A stretch of DNA of 64,000 nt from Todiramphus chloris collaris (taxonomy: Eukaryota; Chordata; Aves; Coraciiformes; Alcedinidae): NCBI GenBank assembly GCA_025345505.1, contig JANVCC010000167.1, positions 1,534,641-1,598,640 on the forward strand. The letters run 5' to 3'. Every line of letters starts with the position of its first letter. The stretch's first letter is position 1. The translations under genes and the position numbers were made by a program. This document shows positions 1 to 11,754 of the stretch, in pieces. The notes beneath the pieces were generated by a model that had not been told where the DNA came from, did no database searches, and saw only the letters and a program-made list of their open reading frames with translations.

Positions 1-3000
1 TTAAATTTTATTTCTGTGCTATTAAAAAACAAACTGAATCAGCAATGGAATCACTTGAGTCCCAGGCTCATTCATGGACTGCAAAGTTACTTCCTGGACA
101 AAAGTCTTCCTTGCATCAAGGCAAGTCCTTGCAGCTTTCGGTGCTTCCGTACAGCAACGCTTCCAAGCCTTTTGACAGTCACTTGTTTCCACTCCAGCTG
201 GACTGCTGCTTATCACAGAGCAATGCTTTCTCTATTTTGCCTGAGCAAAATCAAAATAATATTTATTTATACCTAATGTGTTTCCTTTGGTGTTCCCTTG
301 TTTCTTGACACGTGTTCAACATAACTTGCTGTGCCTCCCTTCCCCTTCCAGGCAACAAACATTGTCCTACCCTTGAAATGATAGGATAAAGGTGTTAAAA
401 ATCAAGCCCGTGGAAGGCAGGACTGGTGGTTCCCACTGACACTGTCCGTTATGGCTCAGCAGCTTGCAAAGGAGCTGTAGAAGCACAACCCCTTCCTGCC
501 CATTCAGGAAGGCAGCTAAATCCCTATTTCTGCTTTTTCTAGTCCATGAATTGGTCACCCGCAGCAGTTTTGCCACCAAGCTGCTGGGGTGGCTCTTTTC
601 TCTAAGTGAAGTTTCTTATAACATGAACTTTTTTATCCTTTAAGATGGAAATATATAAATCTAAGCTCCCGTGCTGGCTGCTGCTTGAGCAAGGTGTAGT
701 CTCGCAACAGCTCTGAGGATTGTTTATCCAGCAGGAGCTAAACAGCATGAACCCCAGACCTTTCAAGTGGCAAACCCCAGCCCTTCGAGTGGCAAATCCC
801 CTCATCTACAGTTCTGGAAGAAGCAGAAGTCTCAGGGATGTTATAAGTGGATATATGTGTAATGGAGGATTGTCCTTCTGCAGTTCTCAGGACTATTTAC
901 AGCAGTAAGGATGGTGCCTTGAAGAGTAATTTGCTTTCTTTTCTTCCCCCCCACTACTGAGTCCGTGCTGTCTACAAAACAAGATTGCATATGCTCACCT
1001 GCTTCAGTTTAAGTGCAAAAATAATCACAGAGCACTTGCGTGGGAGGATAACATAATATCTGAAAGTCACTCATAAAGGACAGGATATTAAAGCCAGGGG
1101 CAGGGGAGGGGGCAGACTATTAATCTCTGTGTCTGCAATGTCAGAGACACATGCCAAATGGTTCTTCTGCAATTTGGACACCTTCCAGCAGAGTTGTTCT
1201 CAAGTCTAAATGCAGAGCTTGGCCTGTCTTCCTTCCCCCTGCCCCAGTTCTCTGGTTTCTGGGGAGAAGAGCAGTAAATATTTTACAAGGAAGCGTAACT
1301 GGAGTAAAAGGTATTGAACTGGAGCAGGTCAGGAAACAGAGGGTGTGATAAATCCTCCTGTTCACGAGATGACCGTGCTCTGAAAGACAGGCTATGGGAG
1401 AAGTCTGGATCCAAGCTTACAGCTGCACGACGATCTGCCCATAGATGCTTTTTCTCCAGATTTGATGCTGGAAGTCTCTGAAAAGGGCAGAGAGTTGAAG
1501 CAGCCGAGGGGAAGAGGTGGACCCCTCTGTTGTTTCCTGCTAGCAGGCTGGCTAATCTGACAAGGAAGCATCTAACCCGACTGCTTCTCTACCTCAAATG
1601 CCAGGGCTGAGCTGGCAGGCAGGCAAAATTCCCATCCCCTTGGATGGGGACTCTGTGAGTAGGCAGAGATTGCAAGGATCATGCTCAGTGCTGTTATCCC
1701 TCTTTCCTGCATTCTTGGCTTTTTTTTTTTGCTTATTTTTTTGCTTTTTTTTGGGGGGGGATTGATTTGTTAGTTTTCAGGTGTTCTGTATTTGCCATAA
1801 ACTTAAGAGGCAGCGAAAGGTGAAATTAACATTTAGATGGCAAGGTGTAGCAGGTTTTTTTTCTTCATTTTCAAAATTGCATTTCTTTACAGATGCTAAA
1901 AACAAACATAGTCCTTTTAGGTGTATAGTGCTTCTTACCCAGCTGACTAAGCTGGTGTTGCTTTAGTCTAGATCTTTCCAAAGCTTTCTAGAATTATCTC
2001 ATCCTGAACATCTTGGACTGTTTGTAGGTGAAACTTGTGGCAGAAAATGGTTATTTTCTCAATATATTTGAGGGAAATTTATCCAGAATCTCAGGTCACG
2101 TCAATTAACTCTGCTTGCTTGTAGTTAATGGTACAAGGACATTGGGAGTCAGGTGAGAACCTGGACTGTCAGGCTGGAACCTGCCCTGTGCTGTGTGCTT
2201 GCCCCTGGTTTGGGTCAGCATAAGGAGAGATTTCACTTCATCTCTGAAGAAACAAAGAGATGCCTTTGCCCTTCCAGAGAAAAAGGCTGAGGGATTTGCT
2301 TGTGCAAGCTTTGACCGAAAAGCTATCAGTAAGCAGGATGGGCTTCTGCACTAACTGCCTTTTTTATTGAAGTTTTGGTTGCTCACATTCCTGTTAGATG
2401 GGGAAAATGAAGCCCATGTGACCAGGATCAAGATAGCTGCTGTGACCCAGGGACAGCAAGAATGGAGCTGCAGCATCCTACTGCTCACCCTTGTTCTCCA
2501 AACGGGCTGAGGGATTTGTGTCTGCTGTGGAGATCCACACACAGCTGGGACCCGTGCTTTCCTTTCCTCCCCTTCCTATTAGGGACTATATAAAAAGATC
2601 CTTTGTAAAGCAAGCTGATAAATAATTTAATAGCACATATAAAAAGCTTTCACTCCCCCCTCTTTTTAAACTGCCACTTTTTTTTTTTTGTAAATCTGTC
2701 TCTATTAAAAAAAATATTCCTAACCAAGTTCACACAGAGGAGGCTTAAAGTTATTATTAGGCATATAAATTGACTGCTTTCTCATTTATATGCAGGCAAA
2801 TTTCTTTAATTTATTAATCTTATTTGCATAGAAAATTACAGCACTGGTTGTCACTGGGAAGTCTCATTTAAGAAAGGTTTTATAAACGTTACAAGTAAAT
2901 GGAAATAGAAGAAAATAGATGAGGTTTTAAGGGGTCTTTTCCTTTCCAAAAATAGTTTTCTTTACATGGACAAAAAAAAATTTAACATGTACCTATTGCA

Positions 3001-4028
3001 AGAATCTCAAACTTGCTTGAAAATTGCTTCACTAATACATATTTTGTTTTCTTGTATTTAATTCAGGGCAGAGGAAAAAGACTGCTGAACTTAAGTTCTG
3101 AAGTTCACAGGGGGGAGAAATAGCTTTTAGAATCTGTTCTGTGGTAAGGTAGGAAGACACTTAATTAACTTGAGCTTCATTTAAAACTGTAGTGTAAATC
3201 TTTTCAAAATGAATCAGTGTCTCTGCTGGATTATATCTGTGCCAAGTTTTACAGGCAAAAGGCTCTTAAATCAGAAAGTGCTGTCACCGTGAGAGCTGTG
3301 GTAGCGTTTTTGCCTTCTCGGAAAGTTCCTCCACTTTCTGGACTTAAAAATCTTTCTCCCGAGTCCACTGTCTCTAGCTCGAGCTGGCTTTTTGAGGCAG
3401 CACATCAGCAGGCTCACAATTAAACACTATTCCAGGTAATTTCAGCTCGGGCAGATGGAGAGCATCGGTGGCAGTGCGTTTCTTCCTTCCCATCTTCTGC
3501 TTCTTCAGTTGGGGGGGTGGGGGGAAACTTTTTGACTTCAGTTGGAGATGGGGTTGCTGGGATTCTCTTTTCTTCATGGCTGTCCAGCTAAGAAATTGTC
3601 CTTCCCTCTTGCTGAGACAAAAGGAGAGAGCATCAACCCACACATGCCACAGAGGTGCAAGGGGGTAAACAGGGGGAAGCAATGAAAATTAAAAAGCATA
3701 TGGTCAAATATAAATCTGTACAGTAGTGCCAGTCCTTATGAATCAAAAGATTAAGAGTAATAGAGTCTCTGTACAAGTAGCACGCTAAATCTCCTATTAC
3801 ATTTACTAGCATTCATATATCTGTATCTGTATGTTGATTAGGGTGTCTTATATGATATACTATATGAAGTGAGGGAGGATTTATAGAGGGTTTGGTGTAA
3901 ACGGACCTGATAAAAATGGCAAAAGGGAAAAAAAAAAGGCATAATAAAGTATTAACATCTGGAAAGATGTATGTCACTGGGATAACGCACACCGAATATG
4001 TGCCTGAATGTGGGAGAGAACATTAGAC
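1..4028. other. Unique non-coding sequence
   Basis: No exon, RNA gene or mobile element is recognised here. Open frames are short (the longest is about 102 codons, minus strand, 3374-3682) and show no known domain. There is a T/G-rich low-complexity patch near 1721-1762 and an interrupted G run at 3511-3524. The part from about 2580 to 3060 is AT-rich with many TTTAAT/TTTATA words and contains an octamer-type ATTTGCAT at 2822-2829. It could be regulatory, but nothing in the sequence alone proves it. Confidence 0.6.
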
Positions 4029-4955
4029 TCATCGAATGGTAGGGGTTGGAAGGGACCTCTGGAGATCCTCGAGTCCAACCCCCCTGCCAGAGCAGGGTCA
4101 CCCAGGGCAGCCCACACAGGAACAGATCCAGGCGGGGTTGGAAAGTCTCCAGAGAAGGAGACTCCACAACCTCTCTGGGCAGCCTGGGCCAGATTCTGTC
4201 ACCCTCACAGTAAAGAAGTTCTTCCTCATGTTGAGGTGGAACTTCCTGTGTTCCAGTTTGTGACTGTTGTCCCTCATCCTATCCCAGGGCACCACTGACA
4301 AGAGCCTGGCCTCTTCCACTTGACACCCACCCCTCAGATATTTGTAACCATTCATAAGGTTCCCTCTCAGGCTTCTCTTCTCCAGGCCAAACAGCCCCAG
4401 GGCTCTCAGCCTTTCCTCACCAGAGAGATGTTCCAGTCCTTTCATCATCCTTGTAGCCTCCCTTGGACTCTCTCCAGTTATTTCTCTGTCCTTCTTGAAC
4501 TGGGGAGCCCAGAACTGGACACAGTACTCTAGATGTGGTCTCACCAGTGCAGAGTAGACAGGGAGGAGAACCCCCCTTGACCTGCTGGCCACACTCTTCT
4601 TCATGCCCCCTCAGGAGACCATTGGCCTTCCTGGCCCCAAGGGCCCGTTGCTGTCCCATGGAGAACTCATTGTCCACCAGGACTCCAAGATCCCTCTCCA
4701 TGGAGCTGCTTTCCAGTGGGTCTACCCCTAACCTCTACTGGTGCATGGTGTAGTTCCTCCCCAGGTTGTTGAACTTCATTAGGTTCCCCTTTGCCCAGCT
4801 CGCCAGCCTGTCCAGATCTCACTGGATGGCAGCACAGCTCTGGCCTATCACCCACTCCTCCCAGTTTAGTGTCATCAGCAAACTTGCTGAGGGTCCGCTC
4901 TGTGCCTTCATCCAGGTCATTGATGAAGATGTTGAGTAAGATTGGACCCAGAATA
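4029..4955 (-). mobile_element. CR1 LINE, 3' part, about 930 bp
   Basis: This is a CR1 retrotransposon read on the minus strand. Its 3' end lies at 4029 (tcatcgaatggtaggggttg), and the element runs leftwards through the 3' UTR and the C-terminal part of ORF2. It is the longest CR1 copy in the window. The minus-strand frames carry the typical ORF2 C-terminal reading: '[14 protein letters not shown]', then 'YSALVRPHLEYCVQFWAPQF', then 'GLFGLEKRSLRGNL'. These are broken across two or more frames, so it cannot encode a working reverse transcriptase. It is 5' truncated at about 4955, as is usual for CR1. The family call is secure; the subfamily name is not assigned. Its 3' sequence matches the 9463, 11755, 13823, 37807, 46598 and 61033 copies. 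Confidence 0.96.
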
Positions 4956-6810
4956 TTAGGTTTGTAATGTTATTTTAGCAGGACTGTAGCATGCCAAGCT
5001 TTTTACAAATCTGTCTAGAAATGTAAGCTAAATTTTCACCTCAGGCTGAGCAATTTGAGGAGCTTCTTGCCACAGCTTTGTTAGCAGGTTACTGGGTGAG
5101 GTGTCAGGGGTTTGTTAGGATTTAGTTCTAGAAACTGCTTCCAATGTTGGCAAGATGGTTCTGGTTGGCTTTGAGCAAGCATGCCTTCGAGGGGCTAAGG
5201 AACAGGCAGGAGAACTAAACAAAAAGCTGCTCATCCTGCTTGAGGTTTTCTCAATCCAGACAAGCGCTCTGCTTGGACAACTCGTGTCTGACTCTGCCAG
5301 GAACAAGCAGGGAGGGGACGGGTGATGCCAACTGTAGCATCACCTCTGCAGCTGTGCCCATGTTAGGAGGGTGTGGGGCTGGGTTGTAAGCTGGTCCTCA
5401 GTGGATGTATGTTTCTGTAAATTATAGCTCTGTTTCAGGCAGTAGGTTTTAAAAAAGCTTCTCCAGAATGGCTGGTTTTGCATCATCTGGAACGGTGCAG
5501 ATCTCCAAGATGTCTGTTAAAAGTAAATCTGTTAAAAATTAATCTGGGGTGAAATTGCTGTAAAAATGAAGTACTTCAGTCTCTTCAACCCTGATAAAAT
5601 AGCAGGGATTTTTCTTCTCAGCATTTCCATGAAGCTGTGAAGTTGCTGATACCCAGGTTTCACCCAGGGGAGGTAGAAATGGGTGATTCCCTGTCATCTA
5701 GAGAAAGAAGGATACTGGATTGGGATGATTAGCCACACCAGGCAGAGCTCTGCATGTCGCAGCTGTCAAAAGTCATGGGATGTTACTCATCCTTCAGTCT
5801 GAACCCTGCTTTGGAGCTGCTGGGCTGTGAGGTTTTTCTCTGCGATACTAGAAGTTTGTTTTTTGCTTTTTTTTTTTAAGGATACAAAGGTTTCCATCAC
5901 TCTATTAATAGCAGCTTCAAAGGAAGGATGATCACAAGTCACAGGTTAAGCCATACAAGCAGATGGCTCTGTGTTAACTCTGAAACCTACTGTTGTTGCT
6001 TTTGTTTTTTTCACTTAATACCTTGTGGAATTCTATCTGTATACCTACTTCTGCCTAGGAAACATCCAGTGTGTGTATTTAAAGCAATACCGAAAGCACT
6101 TAGTTATAATATTTCTATCTTGTGGGGTGTGCTATGAAATAATTTCCCCCAAAAAATGTGAATATATGTTTAAGAACGTGGAATATATTCCAAATAGTGG
6201 CATTAGGGGTTCCTCACATTCTGTTTTCTGTTGTTAATGTAAGAAAATGCCTTCATCCTGACCCAGGGAAGCACCAGCACCCTTTGGAAGTAGGAACGTA
6301 CACCACAAGCAATCAGACAGCTTTTCTTTACCTTTTTGTCTTCATCACCCATTGCTCAGAGTTCCCAAGCGTGCCTCTGTCTGCATTTCTCATTTGCAGA
6401 AACAACGTTATTTGGAAAGAAATATGATGCATAGGCAAAATACTGTCAGAAGTACAGGGTGTCCTTGTGCCTGTCACAGGCAATAGTTGCACCCCATTTA
6501 TAAGGTTGTCTCTGTGTAGCGGTACATGCCAGGGCTGGTTTGTGCAGAATAGGAATGGGGCTGCTTCAGGAGCTGTGAGAACGCTGGTGAGGTGCTTGCT
6601 GGGGACACACTTCATCCGCCAGGAAAGATAATAGAATTGCTTTTTAAAAATCAGTTCCTAAAAGAGAGAGCTTTTTTTTTTTTTTGACTTGCTATCTCAA
6701 TAGATATGGGATTATTTATCAGCCTGGCGAGTCACGCTATCTCAGCAACCCATCGTGCAAGAAATACCCCAACTCTGCCTCTGCTTGGGTTTGCTCCTGC
6801 CCTGCCACTC
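4956..6810. other. Unique non-coding sequence
   Basis: Nothing recognisable as gene or repeat. T runs occur near 5868-5878 and 6671-6685. Open frames stay under about 100 codons and have no family resemblance. The stretch ends exactly at the 5' boundary of the solo LTR. Confidence 0.55.
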
Positions 6811-7300
6811 TGTCCTGGTTTGGGTGATAACAGAACTAATTCTGGTCAGGGGTTTTCCTTCCCAGCTCAGTTCTCCCTCCCTGCCCTGGCTGCAGGCAGC
6901 AGCTGTTGGCACGGGCAGGGGCTGCTCTTCTGGTTCTCTGCTGGTTTCTTCTTGCACGAGGACTCTCCATCCTGCCTTCCATCCTGACCTGTGTGTCCTG
7001 AATCCAGCACCAGAATCTAGCTCCTGAACACAGTTCCTATCTGGGACTTCCCCAGTGCCTACCCCATCAGTGTCAATGGTGATGTCATTGCCATCAAGAG
7101 GATTACATTCAATACTAGGTTTATATACATTTGTATATATTCCATTATTATTATTTTCATTTTGATTAAAGCTGCTCTAGTTCCCTTTTCTCATGGCTGA
7201 GTCTCTCTCCCTTATTCCCTTTCTCTTGCCCTTTGGGAAGGGAGAGGGGTTAACAGAATATCTTTTATAGGTCTAGTGGACCTGACCCTAAACCCTGACA
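6811..7300 (+). mobile_element. Solo LTR of an endogenous retrovirus (ERVL-like), about 490 bp
   Basis: The element starts TGTCCTGGTTTGGG at 6811 and ends CCCTGACA at 7300. Its ends are therefore the short inverted repeat TGTC/GACA, with the TG...CA boundaries of retroviral LTRs. The flanks are cactc on the left and cactg on the right, a 5-bp target-site duplication with one mismatch, which points to an ERVL-type integrase. Inside are a TATA-like stretch near 7120-7130 and an ATTAAA polyadenylation signal at 7165-7170, so the LTR reads on the plus strand. There is no primer-binding site followed by gag or pol, and no second LTR in the window. It is therefore a solo LTR left by recombination between two LTRs. 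The TGTCCTGGTTTGGG start is common to many avian ERV LTRs; the exact subfamily is not assigned. Confidence 0.82.
7165..7170 (+). promoter_or_regulatory. ATTAAA polyadenylation signal in the solo LTR
   Basis: An ATTAAA hexamer lies about 135 bp before the LTR's 3' end and downstream of the TATA-like stretch. Position and orientation fit an LTR R-region polyA signal. Whether it is used is unknown. Confidence 0.5.
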
Positions 7301-9462
7301 CACTGATTGCCATGTTTTATCTCTGCCCTTATTAAGTAGCTACAGTAAGAGAAGATAAGTAATGAAATTCCCTTCTGCTCAAAGCCTCTTTAGTCGAGCA
7401 TCTCAGGTGGCGAATGGTCTTGTGCCAAATTTTGAGCACAAAGAGGATACAACTTTTCTTGGAGGAAAAAAAAAAAAGGCCTTCTCTTCTAAACTTTTAC
7501 AGTTAAAAGCACCTGCAGGCAACTTTTTAGGGAGTGTGACAGCCACTTCTCTGCTGCTATTGTTGTCAGTGTCAAAAGGCTCTTGTAAACCACCTGAGAA
7601 TGAATGTGCTGGGTGGTTGGGGGCTGTGTTGTGACTGTGAACAGGTTGGAGTACAGACAGACTGTCTAAGATGGGCTGAGCTGCTCAAGCATGACTAAAT
7701 TCTTCAAACACAAAGCAGGCGTTACACTGCAGGAGCTTTCCTAGGGTGGACAGTAACTTTCTGCTGGTCAGCAGCTCATTTTTCATGCCAAGTTTTCTGT
7801 GCTTTCCCGTTTCCTCCCAAGCCCATGATATGTGTGCAGCAGTCCTCTTAGATTTACTGTTTTGCATCTGAATGAGGAAGCAGCTGCTGATGCTGTGATG
7901 ATGCATGCAGTCTAAGGCTGCCAGCTTTTCACTCCTGTCTTTGGGGGTTTTCTTTGGCTTCTCCTGGGAAGCTTCTTGGGCATGGTCAGTGTTTTAGGAT
8001 GGGCTGGGGACACAGTTAAAATACAGTTAATGGGATGCCCAGGTACTTGGAGACTTCCAAGGGCTTTGAATGTCCTAACCAAGGTCCTGATGTGGGGAGG
8101 AGGGATTTATTTCTTTTTCTGGATGACTGACCTCATAGAAATGTTTGTGATAAGTTGCTTTTCTGTGTGCAGTAGTTTCTGAACAAGTGTTGTTTTCAGA
8201 TTAGAGTGTCACCTTGTGCATTTGAACAGTATTAGAGTCTACAGCCAAAAATCTGGCTTTGGTGGATGTCTGTTTTTTTTTTTGTGTGTGTGTCTGGCAC
8301 ATTGCACAGAGTTTGGTCCCGAGGAAAAAAATTTAGTCAATGAGTGAACTGTGAATCAAAACCTGATTATTCTCCCTTGGCCTCTTCTTATTACACCTTT
8401 CTTTGAGCTGAATGTTACTACTAAGTGCAATTCAGCTTAATTATGCTCTCTGTGCCCATGCTGGGAAATGGCAGCCCTTCTTGCTGCTCCTGTGCCCACC
8501 CCAGTAGGGATGAAATTCCCTCAAGAGTGTCCCTTCCTCCGCATTAGTCAGAGCTGTGAAAAGAAGTTTGGGGCTTTATCTCCAAGGGTCTGTTAAACAG
8601 AGTTTACTTGGGGTGGTATCTTCTTAGGAAGCTAAAGAAAAATGCTGCAGAGGGGAACAGGATAAGAAAAAGATGCAAGTTGTCTGTGATTATGTTCACT
8701 TAAATTACAAATGTTTTTCTTTTACAAAAACCGTTGGTACACAAATGCTAATAGAAGGGTGTGTTTAAATAGCTGAAAAGGTCACTTGTAGCCAGAGTAT
8801 TGATCTGTCTGGTTGTTTCTCTAGACATAGGTGGAATAACCTCCAAGTGATTGTATTTAGCTGGTGTTCTCCTCTCCTGTTTACAGCCTTAAGCAATATC
8901 CAGAGGTGTTTTGACTCCTCAGTCTCCTTTTTGCTACCTGCTTAGAGACATCAGTCTGCATTGCTTGCCAGTCTTCCTCATACTGAATGTAGCTCCTCAA
9001 CTGCCCAATCCCCTGCAATTAATTAGCAGTCCACTGCAGACAGTTATGCTGATTGTCATAACAGAGAGAGAGTCGGAAGGGTCGGAAATTTGCAGATTGT
9101 GAACAATGAAATAGCAAAAAAACCCCAAAAACCAGTAATTTTTTTTGACCTCATGTTTGTGGATTGGCTCCACCGTGCTGGGCAGGAGCAAGCAGGTCCT
9201 GGGTGCTTTTCAAGGTATTTTTATAGCTACTCTGCTGTAGGCTTCAGTGTGGGCAAGCATGCTTATTAAGAATTCTGGACCACTCCAGAATATTAACACA
9301 TCATTAATATGCAAAGGTGCAGAGATACGTCTGTTGTTTTTATAATGTTCTTCCATTTATATAGTGCTAGCACTTGAAGGGTAGGAGGGACTCCATTCCC
9401 AGCTACAGCAACGTCCTAAATAAACCCACTAAGTTACTGCAGAAGTCTTGCAAGGTATTCTT
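7301..9462. other. Unique non-coding sequence
   Basis: No exon or repeat recognised. A T run followed by a short GT run lies at about 8272-8292. The part at about 9240-9330 is AT-rich with ATTAATATGCAAAG-type words resembling developmental enhancer motifs; this is impression only. Open frames are all under 95 codons. Confidence 0.55.
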
Positions 9463-9815
9463 GGGGTCTTATGAATGGTTACAAATATCTGAAGGGTGGG
9501 AGTCAAGTGGAAGTGGCCAGTCTCTTTTCAGTGGTGCCCTGGGATAGGATGAGGGGCAACAGTCACAAAGTGGAACACAGGAAGTTCTACCTCAACATAA
9601 GGGGAAGCTTCTTTGCTGTGAGGGTGCCAGAGCCTGGAGAAGAGGCTGCCCAGAGAGGCTGTGGAGTCTCCTTCTCTGGAGACTTTCCAACCCCCCTGGA
9701 TCTGTTCCTGTGTGGGCTGCCCTGGGTGACCCTGCTCTGGCAGGGGGGTTGGACTCCATGATCGACAGAGGTCCCTTCCAACCCCTACCATTCAAGGATT
9801 CTGTGACTTTATGAT
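9463..9815 (+). mobile_element. CR1 LINE 3' end, about 350 bp
   Basis: A plus-strand CR1 fragment begins at the consensus point 'gtcttatgaatggttac' and runs to the 3' tail 'ttctgtgactttatgat'. It retains the end of ORF2 ('MNGYKYLKGGSQVE' in frame from 9471) and the 3' UTR (ggtcccttccaacccctacc near 9770-9788). It is 5' truncated. It belongs to the same type as the copies at 4029 and 61033. The truncation point coincides with the break points of the pair at 10277-10630. Confidence 0.95.
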
Positions 9816-10276
9816 CTCTCTATCCATTAACCAGCTGAGTCCATCTCAAACATCTCTCCATGTGTTCTGGCATCTCACATACCCTCTTACTAACAGTTCA
9901 CCATCAAAACCTTCTCCTTTTCTCCTTATAGTGAAGATTCCTGAGGCCCTGCATCTGAAGTTGAGATGCTAAATCTGCTGCTTATCCTCTCCTCTCTCCA
10001 GCTTTTTCTCTAGAAGTGTCATTTCTTTGTGCAAGATTTGGGTAGTTTTTACTTCATATGTCCCTATGTAAGAGTGAAGGGATCCTTAAGCCTTGTGCGC
10101 CAGTCCTGGTGATACAGTTTTCCTTTGCCTCTTGGGTTAATGGAGCTGATAGGTGGATGTCAGTACTTAAAGTTTGCTTACAGCTGGTTGAAAGTATCAG
10201 ACTAACCGTCTCATGGGCCATAAGAAACTATTATCCACACAGAAGGGTGAAAACGTGGGTCAAATTAAGGTCCCCT
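9816..10276. other. Unique non-coding sequence
   Basis: About 460 bp between two CR1 insertions. Nothing recognisable. Confidence 0.5.
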
Positions 10277-10412
10277 AAGAGTCCAGTGGAGGCTACGAGG
10301 ATGATAAAGGGACTGGAACATCTCTCTTGTGAGGAAAGGCTGAGAGCCTTGGGACTCTTTAGCTTGGAGAAGAGAAGCCTGGGAGGAAATCTTATAAAAG
10401 CTTATAAATGTC
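10277..10412 (+). mobile_element. CR1 fragment, ORF2 C-terminal part
   Basis: A plus-strand CR1 segment reads '...[28 protein letters not shown]' in the frame ending near 10415. It stops at the consensus point 'cttatnaatgnttacaaat' (about 10390-10412). The element does not continue; an opposite-strand CR1 piece follows after about 28 bp. It lacks both the 5' part and the 3' UTR. Confidence 0.87.
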
Positions 10413-10440
10413 ATTAATATGTCTATTAGTATGTGTGGGT

Positions 10441-10630
10441 ACCTCTCTGAGCAGCCTGTTCCAGGCTCTGGCACCTTCAAAGTAAAGAATTTTCTCCTCC
10501 TGTTGAGGTGGAACTTCCCGTGTTTGTGACCGCTGCTCCTCATCCCATCCCAGGGCACCACTGACAAGAGCCTGGCCCTTTTCACTTGACACCCACCCTG
10601 CAGATATTTGTAACCATTCATAAGATCCCT
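10441..10630 (-). mobile_element. CR1 fragment in inverted orientation, 3' part without its tail
   Basis: A minus-strand CR1 segment from 'acctctctgagcagcctgtt' at 10441 to 'cattcataagatccct' at 10630. In element coordinates it begins where the neighbouring plus-strand fragment (10277-10412) ends and lacks the last 100 or so bases including the ATTCTATG tail. Together the two pieces cover one continuous stretch of CR1 with the 3' part flipped. Confidence 0.88.
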
Positions 10631-11754
10631 GTGAATGAAGAACTGCAGTACAGAAGAAAATGTGAACGATGGTTCTTGTCGTAGCGTTGCTGGTACTGTA
10701 TTGGTTCCAGGGATGACTCAATCCAGTGATAACTTGTGAGCAATCAACATGTTCTGTGGTGGGCTATTTTAAAACAAACAAAACACACTCAAACCCACGT
10801 CAGTGTTGGCAGGTTACTCATTTTCCAGAAGGAGTAATAGACAGCCAGGAAAGGTAAGCAATCTACCATCTCCTTGTGAAGCAGAGCAACTTGACATGCA
10901 ACCCAGGAGCAGGACAGCTTGATCTGAAGGAAGGTGTCTGGCTTCCTGCTTGGAACGAGATTAAATTAGCATGGCAGCGAGTGCTTTGTACATCTGCTGT
11001 GTAATATGCTTTGCAAAACTGCAGACAGACAGAGCAGGATGCAGATGCTCCACTACTTGCAGAAGTTAATGACAATTATCCCAGTCTTTGATGGCAAGCG
11101 AAGTCGCGAGGCTCTCGTTTGCCCAATCCATCATGGCCCTGGCGAGGCTCGCCAAGCGACACTTCACGGCGGGCTGGTGAGAAAAATATACAAACTCATA
11201 TGCCGGTGTTGCAAATCAATTCTGCAGCAAAGCGGAAATAACTCTTGTACCAATCAGCAGAGAGGACTATGAAAAAATACCCACTTTCTGAATTTTCAGC
11301 TTGAAGATAGCGGGAGAAGCCATCAATCATGTTAGAGAGCACCCATTCTGGCGATGTTGTTCTTAAAGACACACCAGATGAAAGCAGACAAGACCAGAAT
11401 ATGCAAAGTGCCCTCCTCCTCCCTTTATTTTTTTCCTCTTGGCTCCTTTTTAGAGGGCTGGGTATGAGAAGAAACCTTTCTCTCCTTTTTTTTTTTTTTC
11501 TTTTTCTACTTTTCAAAAACAAACCTGTAGCCTGGCAAAAGCACGTGAAGTTTACTGTCAAAATGACTAATTAATTGCTTCACAAATGGCTATTAATCAT
11601 ACGTTAATGAGATAGTGTCTTGTGCTTTGGTGAACAGAGATTCTGTGGCAATTCTCTCTCCTTGGTGCCCCAAGAAGGCAAAACGCATGCACGGCTCCGT
11701 TAATCTTCCTGCACCATGGGGCGTTTGGAACCGCTCACCAGCCCAGGAGAAGCA
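10631..11754. other. Unique non-coding sequence with a CpG-dense core
   Basis: No exon is recognised. The central part (about 10980-11300) is unusually rich in CpG for this window, described separately at 11091-11180. A T run lies at about 11487-11500. On both sides the sequence is ordinary, ending at the CR1 3' end at 11755. Confidence 0.5.
11050..11300. promoter_or_regulatory. Candidate regulatory element with CpG-dense core
   Basis: The block at 11091-11180 carries about nine CpGs in under 80 bp, where the surrounding kilobases have very few. It contains the 9-mer gcgaggctc twice (11106-11114 and 11142-11150). It is followed by an AT-rich segment with 'atatgccggtgttgcaaatc' and a CCAAT word ('accaatcagc'). 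A 29-codon ATG-to-TGA frame spans exactly 11091-11180. Retained CpGs suggest either an unmethylated, constrained element or a small exon. I favour a regulatory element; evidence is circumstantial. Confidence 0.25.

Noticed and set aside
3511..3524. G-quadruplex promoter element
   Set aside because: A single interrupted G run without CpG island or start-site context.
4098..4604. 168-codon minus-strand open frame
   Set aside because: It is the C-terminal part of CR1 ORF2 inside a truncated element, not a host gene.
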